Positions 16,260-23,680 of a stretch of 34,400 nucleotides of DNA are shown one piece after another. Position 1 is the stretch's first letter; each line of letters opens with the position of its first letter. The translations under genes were made by a program, and so were the position numbers. The notes under the pieces were generated by a model. It did no database searches. It was given only the letters and a program-made list of their open reading frames with translations, and had not been told where the DNA came from. The stretch comes from CAYSPU01 sp964432995 (GTDB lineage: Bacteria; Verrucomicrobiota; Verrucomicrobiia; Limisphaerales; JAHDYP01). The stretch spans positions 1 to 34,400 of the forward strand of contig CAYSPU010000025.1 in the NCBI GenBank assembly GCA_964432995.1, read 5' to 3'.

Positions 16260-17074
16260 TCCGGCTCTCCGCTCCTGAGATCCAGGCGTCCTGGAAGATC
16301 CCCGTGCTCTTCGAGGACGGCACGGTCCTGGCGCTCGACAAGCCTCCGCGGCTGCTCACTTCGCCGGACCGTCACGATCCCGAGCGTCCGAGCCTGTTGG
16401 CGCTGTTGCATCGCGGCATCGCCGCGGGCGCCCCTTGGGCCCGGGCGCGCCAGTTGGCCTATCTGGTCAACGCCTACCGCCTCGAGGCCGAAGCCAGCGG
16501 AGTGCTGCTGCTCGCCGCCACCAAGCCGGCCCTCGCGCACCTCGCCAACCAGTTCGGTTCCCTCAAGCCCCTCCTGACCTACCTGGTCCTCGTCCGCGGC
16601 GTGCCACCGGCGGACAGCTTCGAGGTGACCGCCCCCTTGGCGCCGGACTCCACCTGCCCCGGGCGCACGCGAGTCGACACCCGCCACGGCAGGAAAGCCG
16701 TCACCGGTTTCCGCGCCGTCGAATCGTTCCGCGGTTACACCTTGCTCCAGGCGCAACCGCTGACCGCCCGGAGGCATCAGGTCCGCGTCCATCTTCGTCA
16801 CGCCGGATTCCCCGTCGTGGGCGACGCCCTCTACGGCGGGGCACCGTTGCGGTTGTCGCAGCTCAAGCCCGGTTACCAGGCCAAGGCCGACGAACCGGAG
16901 CGGCCGCTCCTGGGGCGCGCGGCGCTGCACGCCGAACGGCTGACGGCGATTCACCCGGGCACCGGCGATCCCCTGACGGTGACGGCGCCGTGGCCGAAAG
17001 ACCTGCTGGTGGCGGTGAAATACCTGCGCCGATTCGCGCCGCGGCTCGGCCCCGACGTCGCGCCCCCCTCCTGA
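16178..17074 (+). CDS. RluA-family pseudouridine synthase homologue with altered catalytic motif
   Basis: 298 residues. ATG 16178 lies 82 bases inside the end of the previous gene and is the only ATG before the conserved region; the true start may be a later non-ATG codon. The fold signature is clear: VLFEDGTVLALDKPPRLLTSP, LAYLVNAYRLEAEASGVLLLA, LLTYLVLVRG, LLQAQPLTARRHQVRVHLRHAG and VVGDALYGG. RluA enzymes isomerise uridine in rRNA or tRNA with an Asp in the motif HRLDxxTSG. Here the motif reads YRLEAEASG, so His is Tyr100 and the catalytic Asp is Glu103 (codon GAG). TGRTHQIRVHL is likewise TARRHQVRVHL. Activity is therefore doubtful: it may be an RNA-binding relative or a variant enzyme. 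Confidence 0.85.
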   Translation: MAESRDGNGANQRTPRARQPTPQPEPLIRLSAPEIQASWKIPVLFEDGTVLALDKPPRLLTSPDRHDPERPSLLALLHRGIAAGAPWARARQLAYLVNAYRLEAEASGVLLLAATKPALAHLANQFGSLKPLLTYLVLVRGVPPADSFEVTAPLAPDSTCPGRTRVDTRHGRKAVTGFRAVESFRGYTLLQAQPLTARRHQVRVHLRHAGFPVVGDALYGGAPLRLSQLKPGYQAKADEPERPLLGRAALHAERLTAIHPGTGDPLTVTAPWPKDLLVAVKYLRRFAPRLGPDVAPPS

Positions 17075-17083
17075 GCACTCCAT

Positions 17084-17096
17084 CGGGGCACCCCCG
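17084..17096. terminator. Short GC hairpin between convergent genes
   Basis: CGGGG-CAC-CCCCG lies in the 36 bases between the convergent RluA-like and LysE-like stops. It could serve both transcripts, but no T-run is present. Confidence 0.3.
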
Positions 17097-17110
17097 GCTT
17101 CGACGCCCGT

Positions 17111-17779
17111 TCAGAAACGGTGGTGCGCCATCTGCCAGACGATGTGGGCGCCGTGGGCGAAGGCCAGCACCAGGAGCGTCACCCCCGAAAGGTGCTCCAT
17201 CCACAGGAGGGTGCGTTCGCCCAGCTTCCGGTGCCCGAGCGAGACCGCGTAGCTCAGTCCGAAGAACCACAACCCGGTTCCGGCGGCCACCCCGCCCACG
17301 CACGCGAGTTTGCCGGGCAGATTGGGGCTGACCCATTCGCGCGAGATGAAGTTGGCGGCCAGCAGGATCCAGAACAGAAGCACCCCGGGGTTGGCCATCA
17401 CCCGCACGAAACCGGTCATGAACGCCGAATGCGGATGCAACCGTTCCTCGATGCGCTCCTCGATGCGGGATGTCCCTGGAATGTGGCGCGCGATGAGGAA
17501 CCGGACGCCCAGGTAGAGCATGAAGACGAAACTGGTCAGCTCCATGATCGCCTTCACATACCGCCCGTCAAACAGCGTCGCGAATCCCGTGAACGCGATG
17601 GCACAGTAGATGACCTCCATCACGGTGGCCCCCAGGCCGATCGTGGCCGCCCAGGCGAATCCGCGTCGTGATCCCTCGTTGATGATGGTGAGGTTGACCG
17701 GGCCGACCGGGATCGAGAGCAGGAGACCGCTCAAGAAGCCGGTGACCGCGGCGGAAACAAGTGAATACCAGTCGGTCAT
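17111..17779 (-). CDS. LysE/RhtB-family exporter
   Basis: 222 residues from ATG 17779 (MTDWYSLVSAAV); GTG 17791 would add four residues. About six hydrophobic helices are visible: GFLSGLLLSIPVGPVNLTII, TIGLGATVMEVIYCAIAF, LTSFVFMLYLGVRFLIA, VMANPGVLLFWILLAANFI, LACVGGVAAGTGLWFFGL and LSGVTLLVLAFAHGAHIVW. The IPVGPVNLTIINEGSRRGF block is the LysE-family signature. The family exports amino acids or related small molecules; the substrate here is unknown. It is the third gene of a probable psd-pssA-lysE unit, 61 to 73 bases after pssA depending on the start. Confidence 0.87.
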   Translation of the reverse strand: MTDWYSLVSAAVTGFLSGLLLSIPVGPVNLTIINEGSRRGFAWAATIGLGATVMEVIYCAIAFTGFATLFDGRYVKAIMELTSFVFMLYLGVRFLIARHIPGTSRIEERIEERLHPHSAFMTGFVRVMANPGVLLFWILLAANFISREWVSPNLPGKLACVGGVAAGTGLWFFGLSYAVSLGHRKLGERTLLWMEHLSGVTLLVLAFAHGAHIVWQMAHHRF

Positions 17780-17852
17780 GTTGGTCGGCACCCGGCATCC
17801 GGACGGGGGAATCCGGGTGGCCGCGCCGCGGTCCGCGACATCCCCGGCGTGT

Positions 17853-18722
17853 TCACGGCGCAGCCCGCTCCTCGCTCTCCTCGTCCGTCTCGTCCTCGAT
17901 CCGGTGCACCATCTGCCGCGACAACCGAGGTCGGATGAACCCGTAGATCAGATACGTCGTGAACAGGATGGGGAGGAACACCGGCAGCACCTTCTGTTGG
18001 GCGATCACCAGGAAACCCAGCAGCACAATGATGATCACCATCTTCACAAAGGGCGGGCTCGCCCGCCAATCCAGCTTCTTGAACGACGGATACTTCACCT
18101 CGCTCACCATCATCACCGAAACGAACACCAGAATCGCCGCCAACCCGTAGCGCAATGGGCTCTCCTTGAAGTCGGAGATCTTGTCGTTCCACCAAAGCAG
18201 AAACAGCGTCAGCGAGGACACCAATCCCGCGGCGGCGGGAATGGGGAACCCAAGGAACTCCCGGCCTCCGCCCGTGGCCCCCGGCTGGGCGGCCAGGCAG
18301 TTGAATCGGGCCAGCCGGAAGGCGCCGCAGATCAGGTAGATGGAGGCGATGAACCAGCCAAACTCCGGGTGCAGCGTGAAGACATCGCGCAGCACTACCC
18401 GGTGCACCAGAAACGCCGGGGCCGCCCCGAAGGAGATGATGTCCGCCAACGAATCGAACTCCCGACCGAACGGGCTCTCGTAGCCCCCGAGGCGCGCCAC
18501 CCGCCCGTCCAGCAGGTCGAAGACACAAGCCAGGATAATGAGAAAGATCGCGTTCCGGATCGCCACGGAGAAGCCCGGAGCATCGATGTTGGCTTCGACG
18601 ATCTTGGTGAGGGCAAGGAAGCCGCAGAAGAGGTTCCCCGCCGTCAGCAGATTGGGCAGCAGGTAGATCTTCAGGCGCGAACTGTCCACCACCGCCTCGG
18701 GCTTCTCTGGGGTCCTCGGCAT
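17853..18722 (-). CDS. pssA: CDP-diacylglycerol-serine O-phosphatidyltransferase PssA
   Basis: 289 residues from ATG 18722, chosen because GGAG lies eight bases upstream of it; ATG 18728 would add two residues but sits directly on that site. It is a membrane CDP-alcohol phosphatidyltransferase that makes phosphatidylserine from CDP-diacylglycerol and serine. The family motif DGxxARx8GxxxDxxxD is perfect: Asp72-Gly73, Ala-Arg, Gly86, Asp90 and Asp94. About eight hydrophobic helices follow, including YLLPNLLTAGNLFCGFLAL, FGWFIASIYLICGAFRLARF and PVFLPILFTTYLIYGFI. The acidic tail (DETDEESEE) is cytoplasmic by prediction. The psd gene ends only a few bases before, so the two act in one operon for phosphatidylethanolamine synthesis. 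Confidence 0.94.
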   Translation of the reverse strand: MPRTPEKPEAVVDSSRLKIYLLPNLLTAGNLFCGFLALTKIVEANIDAPGFSVAIRNAIFLIILACVFDLLDGRVARLGGYESPFGREFDSLADIISFGAAPAFLVHRVVLRDVFTLHPEFGWFIASIYLICGAFRLARFNCLAAQPGATGGGREFLGFPIPAAAGLVSSLTLFLLWWNDKISDFKESPLRYGLAAILVFVSVMMVSEVKYPSFKKLDWRASPPFVKMVIIIVLLGFLVIAQQKVLPVFLPILFTTYLIYGFIRPRLSRQMVHRIEDETDEESEERAAP

Positions 18723-18737
18723 GGCCATCTCTCCAGG

Positions 18738-19439
18738 CTAGGTCAGTTCCGCGACCACGGTTTCCCCGCCGCGGACCCGGTCTCCGAGCCGCACGCGCAA
18801 CCGGGCGCTGGGCGGCAGATACAGGTCCACCCGCGAGCCGAAGCGGATGAGGCTGACGCGCTCGCCGCGAGCCACAGTGTCGCCGGAGGCGGCCCAGGCG
18901 ACGATGCGCCGGGCGATCACCCCCGCGATCAGGCGAACGGCCAGGCGACGGCCCGGCACTTCGGGGCTCTCGAAACCGATCATCACGTTTTCGTTCACCG
19001 CCGCCGAGTCGAGGCGCATCGCGTTCAGGAACTGGCCGGGATGATACCGCAGATAGGCCACCTGCCCGGCTACCGGCGCATACTGCACGTGGATGTCAAA
19101 CACCGAGAGAAAGATCGAGATCCGACGACACGGGCCGGCCAGGAACTCGGATTCGGTGACCTCGTCGATGATGTCGACTTTGCCGTGGCCGGGCGCGACC
19201 ACGATGCCGGCCTGGCTCGGCACCAGGGGGCTGGGATCGCGGAAGAACCAGACACAGAACAAGGCGAAGACAACCCACAAAACGCCGAGAACACCCGCCA
19301 CGGCGGAGACCAAACGTCCCAACCAGAGGGCCAAGACCCCCATGGCCACCAACGCCACCAACCCCGCCAGCGTCCAGAGAATCAGCTTCAGGCCCGCCTC
19401 GGTGGCCTTGCCCTTGTGTTTCACGCCCCGCATCTTCAT
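18738..19439 (-). CDS. psd: Phosphatidylserine decarboxylase proenzyme (short form)
   Basis: 233 residues from ATG 19439 (MKMRGVKHKG). It decarboxylates phosphatidylserine to phosphatidylethanolamine. Two membrane segments occupy residues about 18-65. The catalytic domain has VVAPGHGKVDIID, IFLSVFDIHVQYAPVAG and the self-cleavage site Gly201-Ser202 in LIRFGSRVDLYLP; Ser202 would become the pyruvoyl group. This is the short Psd type with a GS rather than an LGST processing site. ATG 19433 is an alternative start. GGAG lies about 12 bases upstream of ATG 19439. The frame is open for another 70 codons upstream, but these are Pro/Arg-rich and lie in a divergent intergenic region, so I reject them. 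Confidence 0.93.
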   Translation of the reverse strand: MKMRGVKHKGKATEAGLKLILWTLAGLVALVAMGVLALWLGRLVSAVAGVLGVLWVVFALFCVWFFRDPSPLVPSQAGIVVAPGHGKVDIIDEVTESEFLAGPCRRISIFLSVFDIHVQYAPVAGQVAYLRYHPGQFLNAMRLDSAAVNENVMIGFESPEVPGRRLAVRLIAGVIARRIVAWAASGDTVARGERVSLIRFGSRVDLYLPPSARLRVRLGDRVRGGETVVAELT

Positions 19440-19663
19440 CCAGAGCCGCTCCGTTGGAAAGACCAGAGTTGGCTCCCGGATACTCGCGCAAATGGCGCTG
19501 TGGGTTCGGCCGTCCCCGGTCAACGCGCGGTTTCCGCCCCTGCGGACGGGCGCTCTGTCGGCTCCGGGAAGATCCCGACTCGGCGGCGGGATCCCACACA
19601 ACCGGTGGGAACGCGCCCCTGGATTGACTTGCCCCGGCCGTGCCCCCCACACTGCCGGCCTCG

Positions 19664-20197
19664 ATGTCGAATATCGTCTACTTCGACCTGGAAACGCAGA
19701 AGTCCGCCGAGGAAGTGGGGGGATGGGACCGCATCAGCGACATGCGGATGAGCATCGGGGTGATCTACCACAGCGCCCGCGGGGAGTATCGGATCTTTGA
19801 CGAAGCCCACGTGCAGGACCTGATCACCGAGTTGCAGCGCGCCGATCTGATCGTGGGATTCAACCAGTTGCGCTTCGACTACGAGGTCTTGCACGGCTAC
19901 ACCCCCTTTGATTTCCGGCAACTGCCGACACTCGACATCCTGGTGGCCTTGCAGAAAGTGCTGCAGCGGCGGCTCTCGCTGGATGCGGTCGCGGCCGCGA
20001 CGCTCGGCGTCGAGAAGACCTCGGACGGGATGCAGGCCCTGCGGTGGTTCCGGGAGGGGAAGCTCCTCGAGATTGCCGAGTATTGCTGCTACGACGTCAA
20101 GATCACGCGTCTGGTGCACGAATACGGCGTGGCGCACAAGCAGCTCTTCTACAAAACCCGTTTCGGCACCAAACAGGCCGTCGCTGTCTCCTGGTAG
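19664..20197 (+). CDS. DEDDy-type 3'-5' exonuclease domain protein
   Basis: 177 residues, start ATG 19664 (MSNIVYFDLETQ). The RNase H-like exonuclease motifs are in order: Asp-Leu-Glu in YFDLET, motif II in VGFNQLRFDYEVL, and motif III YxxxD in IAEYCCYDVKITRL. This DEDDy arrangement belongs to 3'-5' DNA or RNA exonucleases. The protein is a single domain without helicase or polymerase parts; similar stand-alone proteins are annotated as ribonuclease H-like or predicted PolB-type exonucleases. The role is unknown, probably nucleic-acid repair or processing. It stands alone, divergent from psd and followed by a repeat element. Confidence 0.8.
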   Translation: MSNIVYFDLETQKSAEEVGGWDRISDMRMSIGVIYHSARGEYRIFDEAHVQDLITELQRADLIVGFNQLRFDYEVLHGYTPFDFRQLPTLDILVALQKVLQRRLSLDAVAAATLGVEKTSDGMQALRWFREGKLLEIAEYCCYDVKITRLVHEYGVAHKQLFYKTRFGTKQAVAVSW

Positions 20198-20222
20198 TCC
20201 GCTCCCTTCCGATGAACCGTCG

Positions 20223-20372
20223 GGTAGGGCGTCCTCTCCGAGGGGCCAGAGGCACTGTGACCGGTTACTCTCCTTGGACCGGCAACAAGCCGGCGCTCCG
20301 GCAGCCGGACGCGCCGTCGAACGTTCCCGAGCCGGATGCCCTGTGGAGCACTCTCGGGGAGAGTGCCCTACC
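20223..20372. repeat. MITE-like palindromic element with GGTAGGGC ends
   Basis: The left end reads GGTAGGGCGTCCTCTCCGAG and the right end, on the other strand, GGTAGGGCACTCTCCCCGAG: imperfect inverted repeats of about 20 bases bounding 150 bases. The core (20252-20325) is shared, inverted, with 23431-23510, and includes a CCGGC...GCCGG hairpin. A shorter element with the same ends lies at 28302-28385. No transposase is encoded. Confidence 0.75.
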
Positions 20373-20418
20373 TTTCATGCGAAGTGGTATCCCGGAACAG
20401 GTAGGGGGATTCGTGGGC
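20373..20418 (-). repeat. Dispersed repeat arm, copy 1
   Basis: Read on the minus strand it begins CCCACGAATCCCCCTACC and continues through CCACTTCGCATGAAA into the GGTAGGGC end of the palindromic element. It matches 28256-28301 over its whole length with roughly six differences in 46 bases, counted by eye. Confidence 0.8.
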
Positions 20419-20444
20419 TGCCGCCCTGCGTGCGCATCCAGCCC

Positions 20445-20479
20445 GGAAATCTCACGATGGATCCGTGCATGAGATTTCC
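20445..20479 (-). terminator. Strong hairpin downstream of the aldehyde dehydrogenase
   Basis: GGAAATCTCA and TGAGATTTCC form a perfect 10-base stem around a 15-base loop. It lies 31 bases beyond the stop of the minus-strand aldehyde dehydrogenase gene. No T-run follows, so it may be a terminator or a 3'-end stabiliser. Confidence 0.55.
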
Positions 20480-20509
20480 AGGCACCGCTCCCGTCAGGAG
20501 ATCCCCGGG

Positions 20510-21967
20510 TTACACCGAGTAGTCCAGATACACGGTGCGCAGTCGCGAGTAGAAGTCGACCGCCTGTGCCCCCTGCTCGCGGAAGGTGTCGGTGCTGGAC
20601 TGCTTGACTCCTCCGAACGGCGCCTGCAATGCCAGCCCGGTCGAGATCTGGTTGATCTTCACCACGCCAACCTCGATCTTCTCCGCGAAGAGCATGGCTT
20701 TCTTCAAGTCTCGCGTCACCACGGAGGCCGCAAGCCCCGTGTCCACCCCGTTGGCCAGAGAGATTGCCTCCTCGAAATCGCCGGCGGGAATCACCGCGAG
20801 CACCGGGCCGAAGACCTCTTCCCGCGCGATGCGCATGGAAGGATTGACGTCCGCCAGAACCGCCGGCTGCAGGAAATGCCCCCGGGCGAAATCGCCCTCG
20901 GTCAATCGTTGCCCGCCGCACAAGAGGCGAGCGCCCTCGGCTTGGGCGACGTCCACCGCATCCAAGTCGGAGACCAGTTGGGCCTGGCTGACCGCCGGCC
21001 CCATGGCGACGCCGGGGTGCAGGCCGTTGCCGACCCGGAGCGCCCGGGTGCGTTCGACCAGCTTGGTGGTGAAGGCTTCGAGCACGGGGCGCTCGACGAT
21101 GACGCGGCTGGTTGCCGTACAGGCCTGGCCCGTCAGCCCGAACGCCGCGCGGAGCACCAGTCCCACGGCGAGGTTCAAGTCCGCATCCGCCAGCACCAGT
21201 GTTGGGTTCTTGCCGCCCATCTCGAGCTGCACCCGCGCCAGGCGGAGGGCCAGTCTCTGGTACATCCCGTGTCCGACCGCGTGCGATCCGGTGAACGACA
21301 CTGCGGCGACCGCCGGATTGTCGGTGAGTTCCTCGCCCACGGTGGCGCCTTGGCCGACGACCACGTTGAGGACGCCGTTGGGCAGGCCGGCCTCCGCCAG
21401 GGCGCGGGCCAGTTCGAGGGCCAGGGCGGGTGCGAGTGAGGATGGCTTCAGGACCACGGCATTGCCGGCCACCAGTGCCGGCGCCAGTTTCCATGCGGGA
21501 ATCGCGAACGGGAAGTTCCAGGGAGTGATCAGACCAACCACCCCCAACGGCTGTCGCGTCGTGTAGAGCAACTGACGGGGAAGATCGTGCGGGATGGTTT
21601 GACCGCCCAACGTGTAACTGAGCCCGCCGAAGAAGCGGAAGATATCCACCGTGCGCTGCACCTCCGCAGTGCTTTCCGCCAGCGTCTTCCCTTCTTCGCG
21701 CGTGAGCAACTCCGCCAACTCGGACCTGCGGGTCTCCAGAACCTGCGACGCCTTGCTCAGGATCCGTCCCCGTGCCACGGGCGTCAGTTCCGCCCATGCC
21801 GGGAAGGCGGCGCGGGCGGACGCTACCGCCGCGGCGGCATCCGGCCGTTCGGCGAGCGCGTATTCGGCTACCACCTCCCGGGTGTCGGCCGGGTTCAGCG
21901 TTTGCAGGGTGGTGCCTGAGGAATGGGTCACCCATTCGCCGCCGATGAAATTGCGGTATGTGCGCAT
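20510..21967 (-). CDS. NAD(P)-dependent aldehyde dehydrogenase
   Basis: 485 residues, full length for the family, starting MRTYRNFIGGEWV at ATG 21967. It oxidises an aldehyde to the acid. Visible family blocks are ITPWNFPFAIPAWKLAPAL, VSFTGSHAVG for cofactor binding, the general base Glu in LEMGGKNP, and the nucleophile Cys283 in GLTGQACTATSR. Further blocks are EEVFGPVLAVI and APFGGVKQSS. The sequence resembles the alpha-ketoglutaric-semialdehyde/succinate-semialdehyde dehydrogenase branch, but the substrate cannot be assigned by eye. It starts 18 bases after the stop of the response regulator gene, so the two are probably cotranscribed although functionally unrelated at first sight. A strong hairpin follows the stop. 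Confidence 0.93.
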   Translation of the reverse strand: MRTYRNFIGGEWVTHSSGTTLQTLNPADTREVVAEYALAERPDAAAAVASARAAFPAWAELTPVARGRILSKASQVLETRRSELAELLTREEGKTLAESTAEVQRTVDIFRFFGGLSYTLGGQTIPHDLPRQLLYTTRQPLGVVGLITPWNFPFAIPAWKLAPALVAGNAVVLKPSSLAPALALELARALAEAGLPNGVLNVVVGQGATVGEELTDNPAVAAVSFTGSHAVGHGMYQRLALRLARVQLEMGGKNPTLVLADADLNLAVGLVLRAAFGLTGQACTATSRVIVERPVLEAFTTKLVERTRALRVGNGLHPGVAMGPAVSQAQLVSDLDAVDVAQAEGARLLCGGQRLTEGDFARGHFLQPAVLADVNPSMRIAREEVFGPVLAVIPAGDFEEAISLANGVDTGLAASVVTRDLKKAMLFAEKIEVGVVKINQISTGLALQAPFGGVKQSSTDTFREQGAQAVDFYSRLRTVYLDYSV

Positions 21968-21985
21968 AGTGGGGAGGGGAGCCGG

Positions 21986-23182
21986 TTACCCGTTGGCGAC
22001 GGCCTCACGGGCGGCCTCACGCCAGTCGTCGATTCGTTCGAGCACGCCGACCTTGCGCAGGTAATCCTGGTCCAGCGGAGAGAGGAATTCCTTGGGGGTC
22101 CGCTGTTCCTGTTCGAAGACGTTGGCGACGTGGACGATGGTCAGAGGCGAGAGGCTGAAGTTGAGGCTGTCGGACGGGCAATGGTGCCAGGCGAGGCTTT
22201 CGACCAGAGGATCGGGCAGGGCCCACAGCGCCAGGAGGTAGGCGCCGACCTCGGCATGGCTGGCTCCGAGGATGTCACGTTCGATCTGCGAGAGGGGGAC
22301 GGGGCGCTGTTTCTGGAGGCGCAGGGCCGCCTGGTATTGCACGTGCAGGCCGGTGGCCAGCACAAGTTTGCCCGCGTCATGCAGCAGCCCCGCGGTGAAG
22401 GCCGTCTCCACCTGGGCGTGCTCCATGCGCTCCAGGCGGGCCAGCTTCTTCGCAATCAAGCCCGTCGCCCAACAGTGCGCCCACAAGGCGTCGAAGGAGA
22501 ACTCCGGCATGCGCACCCGTTCGAAGAGGGCGAAGAACTGCAGACTCAGCACCAGAGCCTTGATGGTCTCCAACCCCACGTACATGGCCGCTTCCCCGGG
22601 ATTCGTGATCTTCTGGGGCAACCCGAAAAAGGCCGAGTTCACCAATTGCAGGAGTTTGGCGCACATGGCCGGATCGCGCACGATGATCTCGCCGACGCGG
22701 TCGATCGACGGGTCCTCCTTCTGCAGTTCTTCCAGCAGGGCGAGGTAGAGGTCCGGCATGCTGGGCAGGGAGGTGACCTGCGACACCAGGCTCTTGAGTT
22801 TGCTGTTGTTCAGCAGTTCGCGCAGCGCCGTGGTGCGTTCGATGGCGGCCAGCAGTTGTTCTTCGTCGGCCGGCTTGGCGAGGTCCTGGTGAGCCATTCC
22901 GGCCAGCCGCAACCCCGTATCCCTTTCCGCCGGCGCGCAGACAATCAACCGCACCGTCTGCGGGTGGCGCTGCATCACCTTACCCAGCAGCTCGATGCCG
23001 TCCATTTCCGGCATCGAGTAGTCGGCGACCACCACGTCGTAGGGCTGCTGGAGCATCATCTTCAGCGCCTCCTTTCCGCTGCCGGCACAGCCGATCTCCC
23101 ACTCGGGCTGCATCCCCTCGAACAACGTGCGATACCGCGCCAACTCTTGCGGTTCGTCATCGACAAACAACACTCGTTTCAT
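21986..23182 (-). CDS. Response regulator with HDOD output domain
   Basis: 398 residues. The N-terminal receiver domain has Asp8-Asp9 (LFVDDEP), the phospho-acceptor Asp54 (VVADYSMPEMDG) and Lys103 (DLAKP). At the position of the switch Thr/Ser there is Cys82 (RLIVCAPAE), by eye. Residues about 125-330 form an HDOD domain: LVSQVTSLPSMPDLY, IIVRDPAMCAKLLQLVNSAFFG, YVGLETIKALVLSLQFF and AGLLHDAGKLVLA. HDOD proteins relate to HD phosphohydrolases but usually lack metal-site residues and act in signalling, often in motility or stress control. No partner kinase is in the window. It heads a two-gene unit with the aldehyde dehydrogenase. Confidence 0.92.
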   Translation of the reverse strand: MKRVLFVDDEPQELARYRTLFEGMQPEWEIGCAGSGKEALKMMLQQPYDVVVADYSMPEMDGIELLGKVMQRHPQTVRLIVCAPAERDTGLRLAGMAHQDLAKPADEEQLLAAIERTTALRELLNNSKLKSLVSQVTSLPSMPDLYLALLEELQKEDPSIDRVGEIIVRDPAMCAKLLQLVNSAFFGLPQKITNPGEAAMYVGLETIKALVLSLQFFALFERVRMPEFSFDALWAHCWATGLIAKKLARLERMEHAQVETAFTAGLLHDAGKLVLATGLHVQYQAALRLQKQRPVPLSQIERDILGASHAEVGAYLLALWALPDPLVESLAWHHCPSDSLNFSLSPLTIVHVANVFEQEQRTPKEFLSPLDQDYLRKVGVLERIDDWREAAREAVANG

Positions 23183-23680
23183 GACGGAACGGCCCGGGCC
23201 ACGGAGGGACGCGGCCGATCCTCTTCGGCAAGTGAGTCCCCGGCCTGGGCATGTGCGGGCACTCTACCGCATTTCCCTCGTGGCGGAACAAAAAAGTGAG
23301 CCAACTCCGTTGCTCGCGGCGGGATGGACACTCCCCCCGGACTGACGCTCTTCGCTGTCCCGCCGTCGTCCCACGACTGCGGGATGGAGGCGGATTATCG
23401 GTCACAACAGCAACGAGCTGGGCGGAGGCAACAGGTTCGAAGGCGCGTCCGGCAGCCGGAGCGCCGGCATGTTGCCGGCCAGGAGGCAGTGATCGGTGAC
23501 TGTGTTTCGGGCCGCGTGCAACGCGGCGCTCCGCAGCCCGGGATTTCGGCATGGCTCGGGGGTGCATCCTCTCGCGCGACTGCGGCCCCCGCTGCGCCGG
23601 GCAATCCGTGGGAGCGCGGACTTGTGGCCCCCTCCCGGAGGCGCGGGGCTTCTCGAGACGCCCTCCGGATCTACCGTGCC
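23183..23680. other. Non-coding gap with repeat remnants
   Basis: No gene is supported in these 498 bases. They contain a dispersed repeat copy (23431-23510). Near the end of the minus-strand DUF1080 gene an imperfect hairpin with CGGAG/CTCCG and GGC/GCC arms around a CTCGAG loop (23636-23667) may terminate it. The remainder, for example the A-run at 23288-23293, is unassigned. Confidence 0.6.
23431..23510 (+). repeat. Dispersed palindromic repeat core, copy 2
   Basis: GGTTCGAAGGCGCGTCC, then GGCAGCCGGAGCGCCGGC and TGTTGCCGG match the inverse of 20252-20325 closely (about four mismatches over the first 50 bases by eye). It contains the hairpin GCCGGC...GTTGCCGGC. The GGTAGGGC ends seen at the other copy are not evident here. 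Confidence 0.7.

Larger units (their letters stand above)
20198..20509. other. Non-coding gap dominated by a repeat element
   Basis: The 312 bases between the exonuclease and the convergent aldehyde dehydrogenase hold no gene. They consist of a 150-base element with inverted ends (20223-20372), an adjoining arm shared with the gap at 28.2 kb (20373-20418), and a terminator-like hairpin (20445-20479). Confidence 0.8.

Noticed and set aside
18738..19652. N-terminal extension of Psd to 19652
   Set aside because: The additional residues are Pro/Arg/Gly-rich without a membrane segment, and a good ATG with GGAG upstream exists at 19439.
17610..19751. A 713-codon plus-strand open frame
   Set aside because: It is antisense to pssA, psd and part of lysE, which have complete catalytic motifs; composition is noise-like.
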